Part shown: positions 17,150 through 26,929 of the stretch, piece by piece | Numbering within the stretch: the first letter of the stretch is position 1 | Layout: each line of letters starts with the position of its first letter | DNA from: Rhodopirellula europaea 6C | GTDB lineage: Bacteria; Planctomycetota; Planctomycetia; Pirellulales; Pirellulaceae | DNA length: 39,191 nt | NCBI RefSeq assembly: GCF_000338295.1 | Contig: NZ_ANMO01000194.1 | Coordinates: 1-39,191, forward strand | Direction of reading: 5' to 3' | Notes under the pieces: generated by a model | Seen by the model: only the letters and a program-made list of their open reading frames with translations | Database searches by the model: none | What the model was told of the DNA's origin: nothing | Program-made: the position numbers and the translations under genes

Positions 17150-20100
17150 TCGTCTGTCATCGCTTTATCGTGGCGGTCCATGAGTTCTTCGAGTGTTTCT
17201 CCGTCACCGGTTCCAGAGAATCCTTGCATGATCAACAACGGGTCGACCGCGCTCCAAGCTGGCATGTGGGCAATCAATCCAGACAACAACAATCCGCTGC
17301 GCAAAGCCCATGCGACAACGCCGACGGTCACACTGGATGCCGCGGCACCGGCAGTACCGACGACAATCAGGTCACCTTTGATTTGGGAATTGACCTTTTG
17401 TTGATAGTTGTCCAATTGGTCCCACATCTCGCCGGGTTGGCTCATCAAGGCATAATCGATGGATGTCATCGCGACACCGTCAGATCCGAAATCGAAATCC
17501 AAATCCAAACGCTGAGTTCGACCGTCTGTTTGCGTCAGCCCCAGCTGGTTTCTTTCGATTTGCAATTCGCGTTCGGCAGCCTCTTGCGCCAGTCTCGCTT
17601 CGTTGACACTCGCATTCATTCGTTCCAGTTCGGCCGATGCTTCTTCAGCACCACCGGATTGCCCCGATTGTTGTGCGGTTCCATCAGGATTGGTTGTGGC
17701 CGCGTTGGGCATGCCAACGGCGACTTCTGACGAGTCGCTTTCGCTAGCGGATTCCGACTCCGAATCGCCGGAATTGTCTTCCGAATTCTCACCGTTGTCT
17801 GAATCGTTTTTAGAGTCGTTTGCGTCCCCATCGGTCGCATCCGAATTGGATCCGGACGTATCTTCCGTTGCTGCCGATACCGGAGGAGTTGGTACGACCG
17901 GCACGGGCAGGAACGTCAGCGTCACCGTCGCCGCGGCACTGTGTTGCCGTCCATCAAATGCGGTCCATTCAAACGAGATGGAACCAATGAACCCAGGCGG
18001 TGGTGTGAACGCGAAGCTGCCGTCAGCTTGCAGATCCAAATTGCCAACCAGCGGTCCAGAACTCAAATGAGCCGTAAGGATTTGCCCGTCCACATCGTCG
18101 GATAGCCCGTTAAAAACGGAAGCGGGAACGGTGACCGTTTGCCCCGCCAGCGAATTATCTTGCCAATTACCGAGCGTTGGCGGCGTGTTGGTCGTGGTGA
18201 CTTGAATCTGCAACGACTCGGTGTCCTCGGAACCACCGCCGAGACTCGCATCGTCCAAATCAATCGTCACGTCCAAATTAGGATTTGTGATTGCATCGAG
18301 GGTAATCCCGGCCCGCAACCGCAATTCGGTGCCGACCACTTCGAACAGTGCGGCGTCATCGCCACTCAACGAAAATGTTTCGGCACCAAGCGCGTCGTCG
18401 GTGATATCCAAATCAGCAACCTTCAATCCGCTCGAAAAATCTTCGTCCTCCACAACCACAGTGAGCGGAGTAACGACGGTGAAACTGGGTGCTTCGTTGA
18501 CATCAGTGACGGTCAGTGTGAAGTCCGTCGAGGAATCGATTCCACCACCGATGGACGAATCATCCACGTTCACCGTTACAGTGAGAGTCGATGCGGCCTC
18601 GAAGTCCAAAGGCGTATCACCACGCCAGAACAACTCGGTTCCGTCAATCTCAAACAAGGCCGCGTCGTCGCCTGACAAAGACAGATTGTTCGTTCCCGTG
18701 GCGTCGTCCGTCACGATAATGTCCGCCATCTTGATTCGCGAACCCGTTGCCGTGTCTTCTGAAAGCGACGTCCCTGATGGACTCAGGCTCACCGTTGGCG
18801 ACGAGTTCACATCCGTCACGGACATCGAATGACCGACGCTGTCCAGAGCACCCGCGGACAAACTCGCGTCGTAAACCTCCACCGTCACGTCCAACGTCGA
18901 ATTGCTATCGAAATCCAACGCTGCGTTGTCGACCAACCAAAGTTCCGTGCCATCGATGCGGAATAATGCCGCATCGGCTCCGACCAGAACGAGCGTTTCG
19001 GTGCCCAGTGCATCATCCGTGACGACGATGTTGGCGACCTTCATGCCGGATGATAAGTCCGCACCTTCGCTGACCGTGGTGACTTGATTGGACAGACTCA
19101 CCGAAGGAGCTTCGTTGACGTCGGTGATCGTCAGTGTGAAGTCCGTCGAGGAATCGATTCCGCTGCCGATGGACGAATCATCCACGTTCACCGTCACAGT
19201 GAGAATCGGTGCGGTCTCGAAGTCGAGGTTCGTGCCGCTCTTCAAAAACAGCTCGGTTCCGTCGATCTCAAACAAAGCCGCGTCGTCGCCTGACAAAGAC
19301 AGCACGTTTGTTCCCGTGGCATCGTCGGTGACGATGATGTCCGCCATCTTGATTCGAGTGCCTGTTGAGGTGTCTTCCGCAAGCGAAATTCCTGCTTGGC
19401 TCAGGCTCACCGTTGGCGACGAGTTCACATCCGTCACGGACATCGAATGAGCGACGCTGTCCAGAGCACTGGCGGACAAACTCGCGTCGTAGACTTCGAC
19501 TGTTACGTCCAGCGTCGCATTGCTATCGAAATCCATCGCAGCGTCGTTGACCAACCAAAGTTCCGTGCCATCGATGCGGAACAAGGCCGCATCGGCTCCG
19601 ACGAGCGCAAACGTTTCGGTGCCCAGTGCATCATCCGTGACGACGATGTCGGCGACCTTCATGCCGGAGGACAGGTCCGCACCTTCGCTGACCGTGGTGA
19701 CTTGGTTGGACAGACTCACCGAAGGAGCTTCGTTGACGTCGGTGATCGTTAGCGTGAAGTCCGTCGAGGAATCGATTCCGCTGCCGATAGACGAATCATC
19801 CACGTTCACCGTCACAGTGAGAATCGGTGCGGTCTCGAAATCGAGGTTCGTACCGCTCTTCAAAAACAGTTCGTTTCCATCGATCTCAAACAAGGCCGCG
19901 TCGTCGCCCGACAAGGACAGGACGTTCGTTCCCGTGTCGTCATCGGCCACGTTGATATCCGCCATCTTGATTCGCGAACCTGTTGAGGTGGACTCAGGAA
20001 TCGACGTTGCTGATGGACTCAAGCTCACCGTCGGCGATGAGTTCACGTCAAGGACATTCATTGAAAAGGACTTTGTGTCATCGGGGGTTCCCCCAACGTC

Positions 20101-23100
20101 GGCGTCATCAACGACCACGTTCACGTTCAGCACGCTATTGGTGTCAAAATCGAGAGCAGCCCCGTCCTTCAAATACAATTTTGTGTTGGAGTCTCGTAAT
20201 TCGAACAATGCGGCATCGTCACCGGTGAGTGTAAACCCGTTCGTGCCAATGCCGTCATCGTTCAAAACAACGTTTGCAACATGCACGCCACCACTAAGAT
20301 CCGCGTCTTCCAAAATGGATCCCAGGACGGTGTTGATCGAAATCGTGGGAGCCGAATTCACTCGGTTGACCTGAACCGTAAAGGTCTCTTCGGTGAACGA
20401 GGAGTCAGCACTTGTTGCGCGGACTGTAAAACTGTGCTCCGTCTCCACGTCGTAATCCAACGTGGCCGCCAGCGTCACAATTCCGGTGTTTGAATCAATG
20501 GCGAATTTGGAATCAGGATCACTCACCAAGCTGTAAGTCACCGCTTCGCTATCCGCGTCCGTCGCGGAGGCCTGGATGCCAACGGCGTCTCCGATTTCAG
20601 CGTCTTCGTCGACACTGTCGGGATCTGCATCGGCATCCGAAACCGCTCCGATGGGCGTGTTGGGAGAAGTTCCGACAGCAAAAGTCAGTGAGTTGATCTC
20701 TTGATTATCAAATTGATCCAAACCAACGTCCGATCCATCGAACAGCAACTCAACATTGGCCACGGAAGTGCTTCCGCCAATCCGAGTGGAGGTCATGGTC
20801 AAGCGGAAGACATCTTGGTTGGTTCCCGTCACGCCACCAATGGTTGTGCTTGCTTCGCTTCCAGCGTGGACCGAAATCAAGAGATCGCCCGCCGTGACAG
20901 CGACGCCCCCGATCGTTGTGCTGGACTCAACGACATGCAAACCAACGATCCTCTCTGTGAACCCAAGATTTCCACCATCGCTTCCTTCAATCAGAACCGT
21001 CTCGGTGCCTGTTGTATTGGATTCACCCACCGTATCGGCATGGTAGGTGATAACACGATCATGCTCGCTGCCACCGGAATGAGAGAACAGAAACGTGCCC
21101 TGGGCGAGCGTCGTGTCGCCCACGGTGACGCCGCCTTCGTTCTCCACCAGCGAGATGCCTCGAATGTCATCTCCGTTGAGCGGATTGTCGAGCAAGAAGA
21201 AGAAGTCACCGGAGGTGTAGTCGCCTGGCGTGGATGCCCGGAACACGATCACGTCTTCCCGATCAAACTCTTTGTCGGGTTCCGTTTCGCTCGAAAAATC
21301 AATTCCGCTCTTGTCGATCGAAAAGATCAGGTCGCCGGCCAGCAACTCGAAACTATTCGCCCCCGTCCCAACGCTCAGACCGGACCAAACCGCATGCATG
21401 CCGGAAATGCCGACATCGGTGTCACTGATAAAGTTCTCCAAACGGAAACCGATTGTGGAAGCGGATCCGGAAGTCGTGCCTCCATTGCCATCCAGCGTCA
21501 ATCCAGGGTCGCTGACTTGAACGACCTGGTCTTCGCCCCAGTTCGTTAGACCAGCGACACTCGACTCGCTCACATCGTTGTCTGTGGTGAACCACAAACC
21601 ATCGATTTCGGACTGGTTCCCCACACGAATCGTGATTGTTTGCGTGGCTGTATTGCCCTCTGCATCCTCGACATTCACAACCACGGTATAGGACGACTGA
21701 CTTTCGAAGTCCAACACTCCGTCGGTCAAAATCAACTCGTCTGAATTTCCGCCGCCGATCGAGAATTTCGCGGCATCCGCACCACCGGTGACCGTGTAAG
21801 TAAACGTTTCGTCTTCGTTGATATCGAAGGCACTTAGAGTGCCGACACTCAATCCGGAAGCGGTATTCGTATTCTCAACCACTTCGTCAGGTTGGAACCC
21901 AAACGAAACGGGGGCTTCATTGGTAAGTGACGCCCCCAAGCCAATGCCCGCCTGCGGCGACTCTGTATAAAAGAAAGTTCCATTGGCGTAGTCGATTGCC
22001 AAACCATCAGGTTCATCAATCCCCGAATTCATGAAAACGCTGCGATTGCCCCCATCCAAATCCGCTCGCCAAATTGCATCGGTCCCAGCGGAGACCGAGT
22101 AATAGATCGTGTTGTTCGCTACGTCCAGCACCAACCCATTGACGCTGCTTCCAAATCCACCTGGTTGGGTGAAGAGCGTCTCACGATTCGAACCATCCAA
22201 GTCCATCCGTTCGACCTTGCGAGTCAGTTCGTCACTCCAATAGATATGCCCGTTAGCCAAATCCAACTCAATATCGTCTGGCTTGTAGAACACATCCAGT
22301 CCGCCGGTTCCGATAGAGGCCAGTGTCTCAACATTGCTGCCATTAAGATCAGATCGCTTGACAAAGTTGAATTCGGTTCCATCTTCAACCCAATAGATCT
22401 TGCCGGATGCCAAGTCGACTTCAATACCTTGTGGTTTGTCCAAACCAGTAAGCACTTCGACCAAATCAGTTCCGTCAAAATTCACTCGCTGAATTTTGCC
22501 GAAATCGGGTTCAGAAAAGTAAAGATGTTGGTTGATCGAATCGACGAACAAATCCTGTGCCTTCGGAACTCCGGTCAGAATTGTCTGCGTGTCGCCGCCT
22601 GCAAGATTGGTTGATTGAATCCTGTTGTTATCGGTGTCCACGAAGAAGATTCGATCGACGACGCCTCCCTGAGCTTGATACGCACCCGCGTCATAACGTC
22701 CATCCAGCGAACTGTACCCGCGAGCGTCCGAGCCGACCGCGTCCTCCGGTTTTGCTGCATCAATGGCTGCGCTGCTGCCCTGCAACTTGTGCGTTTGGAC
22801 ATAGCCACCATTGTTCGCGAGTGCCCCCAGGTCCACGTTTGCCCCAACCAGATCGCTGCCAAAACCGGAAGCCGATCCAACATCGCCGATGAGGTTCCCA
22901 CCATTGGATGTGAACGCACCATGGACGTCTGGGTTGCTCGAGGTGGCCGTGTTGCCGGAGACGATCGAGTTGGCAACGGTTGTCGTACCGGCTTCGACGA
23001 AGATGCCCCCGCCAATATTGGATGAATTCAAAGTGAATGTGGAATGAACGATCTCCGCATTCACCTTCGTGTAGAGGCCGCCGCCCGCATTGGCCCCCGT

Positions 23101-24576
23101 GTTTCCACTCACCGTCACATTCGTCAATGAAATGGAAGTCGCACCCGATTCGACAAAGATCGCCCCACCAACCGTTGCCACGTTGCCCGACAAAGTGACC
23201 CGGTTCAACGTCGCGGTTCCTCGGTTCGTGATGCCGCCGCCCGTGTTGGTGGCGTAGCCATTCACACCGCCGTTGCCGATGATGGCGACATCGGTCAGTT
23301 CGATGGTACCTTCGTTGCCAATCGCTCCGCCTTCCGTCGCGGTGTTGTCGGTCAACAGAGCACGTTGCAAAACCAGCCCAGCAGATGGAGCCTCAACCCG
23401 GATCGCACCGCCCATCTCGCCCGAGGCATTCCCGCCCTGCAACGTCACATCCGACAAAGTCAGCGTTCCACCGCGGACATCGAAAATCCGACTCAATTCA
23501 CCACCATCAATGATGGTGGTGTTGATCCCATGGCCGACAATCGTGACATCCTTCAGAATGTCCAGATCACCATAGGAGTTTGCGTCATCTTCGGTTTGTT
23601 GGCGAGTGAGTTTGAAGACGGTCGGCATATCCAGCGATGCACTGAACACAATGGTGTCGCCACCGGCTCCGGCGTTCGCTTGCGTGATCGCTTCGCGAAG
23701 CGACATTTCGCCATTGTCGTTGGACTCGTCGACCCAAGTCGTCACCGTGATCGTTGCGAGCTTGTGTTGCCAGGACTCCTGGAATGATTCGCTGACAACG
23801 ATGTCCGCATCAATGACACCGGTCGCGTATTCCAAATCCCAATCCGCACCATAGCGTGCGTGGCCGGTGTCATCGTCGCTGGCCGCGACATCGGCACCGG
23901 TGAGCGCCGCGATAGAATCGACCAGCGTCCTGCCATCAGCATTGGTCGCCAAATCACAACCATAAAACAGAATGTCCGCATCCGTTGTCAGCGCATGCTG
24001 CCACGACGCGATTTCACCAACGTAGGCGTCCAGGTTCTCCGCCCCGAGCCATAGATTTCCCAAACGAACCGAGGAGTCTTCGGCGTGCGAAATGATTTGC
24101 AGCGAACGAACGTTAGTCCTTGACTCCAAAATTTCAGTGATCTGCGTGATCCCATCCCGGTCCGCATCCAGAACGATCACTTCACTGCCTTCGCGATGCA
24201 AACGAAGGTCTTCCAGCAACGCCTCCAGGTCCGGCGTCAGTGCATCGATGATGATGATTTCGCCGGCAACAGAATCCGATTGCTCAGGATTCTGAACACT
24301 GGATGAAGTGGTGCTCTGTTGCGATTCGGCCTCCGCATCCAACGGAATCTCCATCACCGTAGCGGCCGCTGCACCATCGCCTGCGGAGGCGTCCATCATG
24401 GCCGGATCAATCGGCGTGGCACTGAACAACACCATCGGCTCGAGCGTGCTGATCTTGGGCAATCGTTTGCCCAATGCCACCGGCCGACGAGCCCGCACGG
24501 ACTGCTGTGCCAAAGTCGCGACGTGATCCACCCTCAGACAGCAACGCTGCCACCAGTGTTTCGCGAATTTTGACAT
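17146..24576 (-). CDS. Giant cadherin-repeat surface protein with LEPxxLxSA leader and DUF4347 domain
   Basis: A 2476-residue extracellular-type protein. Order by residue: a cationic leader without an ordinary signal peptide, ending in LEPMVLFSA (45-53); DUF4347 domain (about 104-262; SHAED His164, FYGCDLA Cys207); CSLREA-like motif ([11 protein letters not shown], about 289); beta-helix repeats (to about 630); YWTD-type propeller repeats (about 635-875, e.g. [16 protein letters not shown]); a cadherin-like domain; an unassigned block (985-1310); an array of cadherin-like domains (1310-2130; [21 protein letters not shown]); an acidic Ser/Asp linker (2236-2282); a coiled coil (2312-2349); and a C-terminal hydrophobic segment (about 2400-2450). 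The ATG at 24576 has GAGG six bases upstream. An earlier in-frame ATG adds 17 basic residues. It is divergent from the TolC/SecA/HlyD/M50 genes, which probably export and hold it. Confidence 0.93.
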   Translation of the reverse strand: MSKFAKHWWQRCCLRVDHVATLAQQSVRARRPVALGKRLPKISTLEPMVLFSATPIDPAMMDASAGDGAAAATVMEIPLDAEAESQQSTTSSSVQNPEQSDSVAGEIIIIDALTPDLEALLEDLRLHREGSEVIVLDADRDGITQITEILESRTNVRSLQIISHAEDSSVRLGNLWLGAENLDAYVGEIASWQHALTTDADILFYGCDLATNADGRTLVDSIAALTGADVAASDDDTGHARYGADWDLEYATGVIDADIVVSESFQESWQHKLATITVTTWVDESNDNGEMSLREAITQANAGAGGDTIVFSASLDMPTVFKLTRQQTEDDANSYGDLDILKDVTIVGHGINTTIIDGGELSRIFDVRGGTLTLSDVTLQGGNASGEMGGAIRVEAPSAGLVLQRALLTDNTATEGGAIGNEGTIELTDVAIIGNGGVNGYATNTGGGITNRGTATLNRVTLSGNVATVGGAIFVESGATSISLTNVTVSGNTGANAGGGLYTKVNAEIVHSTFTLNSSNIGGGIFVEAGTTTVANSIVSGNTATSSNPDVHGAFTSNGGNLIGDVGSASGFGSDLVGANVDLGALANNGGYVQTHKLQGSSAAIDAAKPEDAVGSDARGYSSLDGRYDAGAYQAQGGVVDRIFFVDTDNNRIQSTNLAGGDTQTILTGVPKAQDLFVDSINQHLYFSEPDFGKIQRVNFDGTDLVEVLTGLDKPQGIEVDLASGKIYWVEDGTEFNFVKRSDLNGSNVETLASIGTGGLDVFYKPDDIELDLANGHIYWSDELTRKVERMDLDGSNRETLFTQPGGFGSSVNGLVLDVANNTIYYSVSAGTDAIWRADLDGGNRSVFMNSGIDEPDGLAIDYANGTFFYTESPQAGIGLGASLTNEAPVSFGFQPDEVVENTNTASGLSVGTLSAFDINEDETFTYTVTGGADAAKFSIGGGNSDELILTDGVLDFESQSSYTVVVNVEDAEGNTATQTITIRVGNQSEIDGLWFTTDNDVSESSVAGLTNWGEDQVVQVSDPGLTLDGNGGTTSGSASTIGFRLENFISDTDVGISGMHAVWSGLSVGTGANSFELLAGDLIFSIDKSGIDFSSETEPDKEFDREDVIVFRASTPGDYTSGDFFFLLDNPLNGDDIRGISLVENEGGVTVGDTTLAQGTFLFSHSGGSEHDRVITYHADTVGESNTTGTETVLIEGSDGGNLGFTERIVGLHVVESSTTIGGVAVTAGDLLISVHAGSEASTTIGGVTGTNQDVFRLTMTSTRIGGSTSVANVELLFDGSDVGLDQFDNQEINSLTFAVGTSPNTPIGAVSDADADPDSVDEDAEIGDAVGIQASATDADSEAVTYSLVSDPDSKFAIDSNTGIVTLAATLDYDVETEHSFTVRATSADSSFTEETFTVQVNRVNSAPTISINTVLGSILEDADLSGGVHVANVVLNDDGIGTNGFTLTGDDAALFELRDSNTKLYLKDGAALDFDTNSVLNVNVVVDDADVGGTPDDTKSFSMNVLDVNSSPTVSLSPSATSIPESTSTGSRIKMADINVADDDTGTNVLSLSGDDAALFEIDGNELFLKSGTNLDFETAPILTVTVNVDDSSIGSGIDSSTDFTLTITDVNEAPSVSLSNQVTTVSEGADLSSGMKVADIVVTDDALGTETFALVGADAALFRIDGTELWLVNDAAMDFDSNATLDVTVEVYDASLSASALDSVAHSMSVTDVNSSPTVSLSQAGISLAEDTSTGTRIKMADIIVTDDATGTNVLSLSGDDAALFEIDGTELFLKSGTNLDFETAPILTVTVNVDDSSIGSGIDSSTDFTLTITDVNEAPSVSLSNQVTTVSEGADLSSGMKVANIVVTDDALGTETLVLVGADAALFRIDGTELWLVDNAALDFDSNSTLDVTVEVYDASLSAGALDSVGHSMSVTDVNSSPTVSLSPSGTSLSEDTATGSRIKMADIIVTDDATGTNNLSLSGDDAALFEIDGTELFWRGDTPLDFEAASTLTVTVNVDDSSIGGGIDSSTDFTLTVTDVNEAPSFTVVTPLTVVVEDEDFSSGLKVADLDITDDALGAETFSLSGDDAALFEVVGTELRLRAGITLDAITNPNLDVTIDLDDASLGGGSEDTESLQIQVTTTNTPPTLGNWQDNSLAGQTVTVPASVFNGLSDDVDGQILTAHLSSGPLVGNLDLQADGSFAFTPPPGFIGSISFEWTAFDGRQHSAAATVTLTFLPVPVVPTPPVSAATEDTSGSNSDATDGDANDSKNDSDNGENSEDNSGDSESESASESDSSEVAVGMPNAATTNPDGTAQQSGQSGGAEEASAELERMNASVNEARLAQEAAERELQIERNQLGLTQTDGRTQRLDLDFDFGSDGVAMTSIDYALMSQPGEMWDQLDNYQQKVNSQIKGDLIVVGTAGAAASSVTVGVVAWALRSGLLLSGLIAHMPAWSAVDPLLIMQGFSGTGDGETLEELMDRHDKAMTDE
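18480..20040 (-). repeat. Coding tandem repeat with exact 618-bp period (cadherin domain pairs)
   Basis: Identical short DNA words recur at an exact 618-base step. GCGTCGTCGCC starts at 18662, 19280 and 19898; AGTTCCGTGC starts at 18941 and 19559; GAAGGAGC at 19103 and 19721. The unit codes for 206 residues, an alternating pair of two different cadherin-like domains. Synonymous sites are mostly unchanged between copies, which indicates recent duplication or gene conversion. Confidence 0.88.
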
Positions 24577-24910
24577 CAGATACCTCGCACGACGGCGCTC
24601 GAACAAGGGACAACGTCTTCGAGGCACGTCTGTTCACGGTACAACCCATTGGTGTGGGCCGGTCGTCCGCCGAACCGTAGGCGACAAAACCCGTCCGGGC
24701 CGTGGAAACTGATTGGGGAAGCCAAGTTTTCTTTGTCAGCTGGAGAATCTGTGAGGCTTGCAACGCTCATTCGGCGTCGGGGGCCGGTCGTACGGAATGA
24801 ATGCCTCTTTGCGGCTGATTCGGTGACTGAGTCCGGTCGATCTCCCAAGTGCCCCTTGTCTGGATTGCAGAAGGAACCCTCCTTCAAATCCAATCTGTCC
24901 GATCGAATTG
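24577..24910. other. Divergent promoter region between giant gene and secretion genes
   Basis: A 334-base gap between two divergent coding blocks, so both promoters should be here. The giant gene's ribosome site (GAGG, minus strand, 24583-24586) is visible. I found no convincing -35/-10 pair and only a partial sigma-54-like match. No gene is supported inside it. Confidence 0.6.
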
Positions 24911-26929
24911 ATGAAACAAATTGTGAAACCGATGACCGCCAAGATGGATGGCTTGCGCTCACGCAAGCCACGGCGGACGGTACGCAAATACACTTCATCC
25001 AGAAACCGATGGCTTCTATCCATCATTCTGACGGGAACTCTGGTCGGCCCATCGCACGTGACACTGCGTGCAGAAACGCCGACTCACCCGGATGGCAATT
25101 CACCTCATCCCGTTTCCACGTCCTATCGATCTCACGAAGCGGTTCAGCTGCCGATCCCCAATGCCATCTCGAGTGGCCCGTACGCTCATCAGGTCGACCG
25201 GTATCGCGATCGCGTTCTTGAAAACGACGTCGTCGCTGAAATGGATGGGAATTGTTGGTTCAAAGATTCACCGGCGTTGTCGGCCGGTCCATCAATCGCG
25301 GGTGAGATCAGCCAGCTCGACCCACAGATCGTTTGGTGGGACGCGGACGTCACGCGGCCTCTCGGGTTGGCAGAACAACACACCTCGGTCGACGCATCGG
25401 GACTCGCGCAAACGGCATTGATTGCCTCACCCTATGTCCGCAGTTTGCTGACGGAACCACAAATCTCGATGACCGACATCGTGATCGCCGACGCTCAGTT
25501 CGATCCGCTGACGTTCTTGGACGCCAACTACACCGACACGAATGATCCTGTCGGCAGTGAATTGACCACGGGTGACCAATCGGAACGATTCCGCGACAAC
25601 CTGTTTGCCTCTTCCGCGGGGGTTCGCAAAAAGCTGACCAGTGGCGGGAACCTGGAAGTCGTTCAGCGTGGCGGATTCCAGAACAACAACTCGACGTTCC
25701 TAACTCCCAACGCGCAAGGCACGTCGCGGTTGGAACTGAACTTTTCTCAACCGTTGCTTCGCGACCATGGCAAAGCGGTCAATCGCACGCGAGTCATCCT
25801 GGCAAAGATCGACGCACAGATCACCAACAGCGAAGTGCGTGAGGAGATTCAAACGCACTTGGTCGACGTCACCACCGCGTACTGGGAACTTTACCAAGCC
25901 CGCGCGGAATGGTTGCAACGCAATCGTTTGCTCGCCAGTGCACAGGAGATGCAGACGGTTCTGCAAGCTCGCGGGGCGGTCGATTCACAACAGCGACAAA
26001 TCTTGCGTGCCAACGTCGCGGTCGCAAAACGGCGAGCCGATTTGGTCCGCATCGAAACCCGAATCCGCAACGCTCAATCGAAACTGCGTTTGCTGACCGG
26101 TGACCGCCAATTCGCGCAGTTCGCACAATACGAGATGGTGCCCGTCGAACGCCCGCTGATGCAGTCAATCGAACTGAGCACCCGCGATGCGACGCTGACG
26201 GCGCTAGACAATCGTCCGGACATCGTGCAAAGCCTGCAACAAATGCATGCTGTTTCGACACGCGTCGGTGCCGCACGCAATCAAGTCTTGCCGCGTCTGG
26301 ACTTGCTGCTCAGTTCCTATGTGTCGGGATTGGACTCGGGCACCAACACGTTCGGTGCAATTGGCCGGCAATTCAGCGAGGGCGGTCCAACCTATTCCGC
26401 CGGTTTGATCTTTGAACGCCCCTGGGGCAACCGTGCCAACCAAGCCCGATTGCGTCGCAACCGATGGGAATGGACACGATCGTACGCCGAGTTTCAACAA
26501 ACGACCGAAGCGGCGATGACAGAAGTCGAAATCGCCGTTCGCGAAACACAAACGCTGTTCAACGAATTGATTGCCAAGCAACAGTCGACCATGGCTGCGG
26601 CTCGCGAAGTGGACTATTTGCGGCAACGTTGGACGCACCTGCCCGATCCAAACGAAAACGCGATTCTTCTGATCGAAAACCTGCTGGACGCGCAAGAACG
26701 GTTGGCGGACGAAGAACGCAGCTTGGTTCGGTCGCAGGTCGCTCACGCTTTATCATGGGTCACGCTTCGCAAAGCCATGGGTGTGCTGTTGGTTTGCAAC
26801 GTGGCGGATGTTTCGCCGGTACCGAGCAATGTCTCGGTGTTCCTGCCCGACGAAGCGGAACCATTTGGCGGGATGATTGAAAGCGAAGAATTGATCCTCC
26901 CGACACCGGAGGAGTGGAACTCACCATGA
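24911..26929 (+). CDS. TolC-family outer-membrane efflux protein
   Basis: A 672-residue outer-membrane channel of the TolC type, longer than E. coli TolC because of an N-terminal extension of about 170 residues. After a basic stretch, a hydrophobic signal segment (WLLSIILTGTLVGPSHVTLRAET) marks export. Two outer-membrane-efflux repeats follow: beta strands (RLELNFSQPLLRDHG) and long alpha-helical barrels (VDVTTAYWELYQARAEWLQR; AMTEVEIAVRETQTLFNELIAKQ), with DNRPDIVQ and ARNQVLPRLDLL as typical TolC motifs. The start is uncertain: ATG at 24911, 24932 or 24944 would all keep the signal segment, and none has a strong ribosome site. It is the first gene of the rightward block, and its stop overlaps the SecA-like start as ATGA. 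Confidence 0.93.
   Translation: MKQIVKPMTAKMDGLRSRKPRRTVRKYTSSRNRWLLSIILTGTLVGPSHVTLRAETPTHPDGNSPHPVSTSYRSHEAVQLPIPNAISSGPYAHQVDRYRDRVLENDVVAEMDGNCWFKDSPALSAGPSIAGEISQLDPQIVWWDADVTRPLGLAEQHTSVDASGLAQTALIASPYVRSLLTEPQISMTDIVIADAQFDPLTFLDANYTDTNDPVGSELTTGDQSERFRDNLFASSAGVRKKLTSGGNLEVVQRGGFQNNNSTFLTPNAQGTSRLELNFSQPLLRDHGKAVNRTRVILAKIDAQITNSEVREEIQTHLVDVTTAYWELYQARAEWLQRNRLLASAQEMQTVLQARGAVDSQQRQILRANVAVAKRRADLVRIETRIRNAQSKLRLLTGDRQFAQFAQYEMVPVERPLMQSIELSTRDATLTALDNRPDIVQSLQQMHAVSTRVGAARNQVLPRLDLLLSSYVSGLDSGTNTFGAIGRQFSEGGPTYSAGLIFERPWGNRANQARLRRNRWEWTRSYAEFQQTTEAAMTEVEIAVRETQTLFNELIAKQQSTMAAAREVDYLRQRWTHLPDPNENAILLIENLLDAQERLADEERSLVRSQVAHALSWVTLRKAMGVLLVCNVADVSPVPSNVSVFLPDEAEPFGGMIESEELILPTPEEWNSP

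Noticed and set aside
18480-20040. CRISPR-like regular repeats
   Set aside because: The 618-bp period is coding, in frame with cadherin-like domains, and has no short repeat/spacer pattern.
14748-21549. Long plus-strand open frames opposite the hybrid kinase and giant gene (e.g. 15455-16300, 20701-21549)
   Set aside because: They lie antisense to clearly coding sequence, have low-complexity or unfamiliar translations and no ribosome sites. They follow from the codon bias of the minus-strand genes.
24622-24636. Sigma-54-like element (AGGCACG then TTC) upstream of the TolC-like gene
   Set aside because: The -24 half fits but the required GC of the -12 half is missing, and it is nearly 290 bases from the gene.
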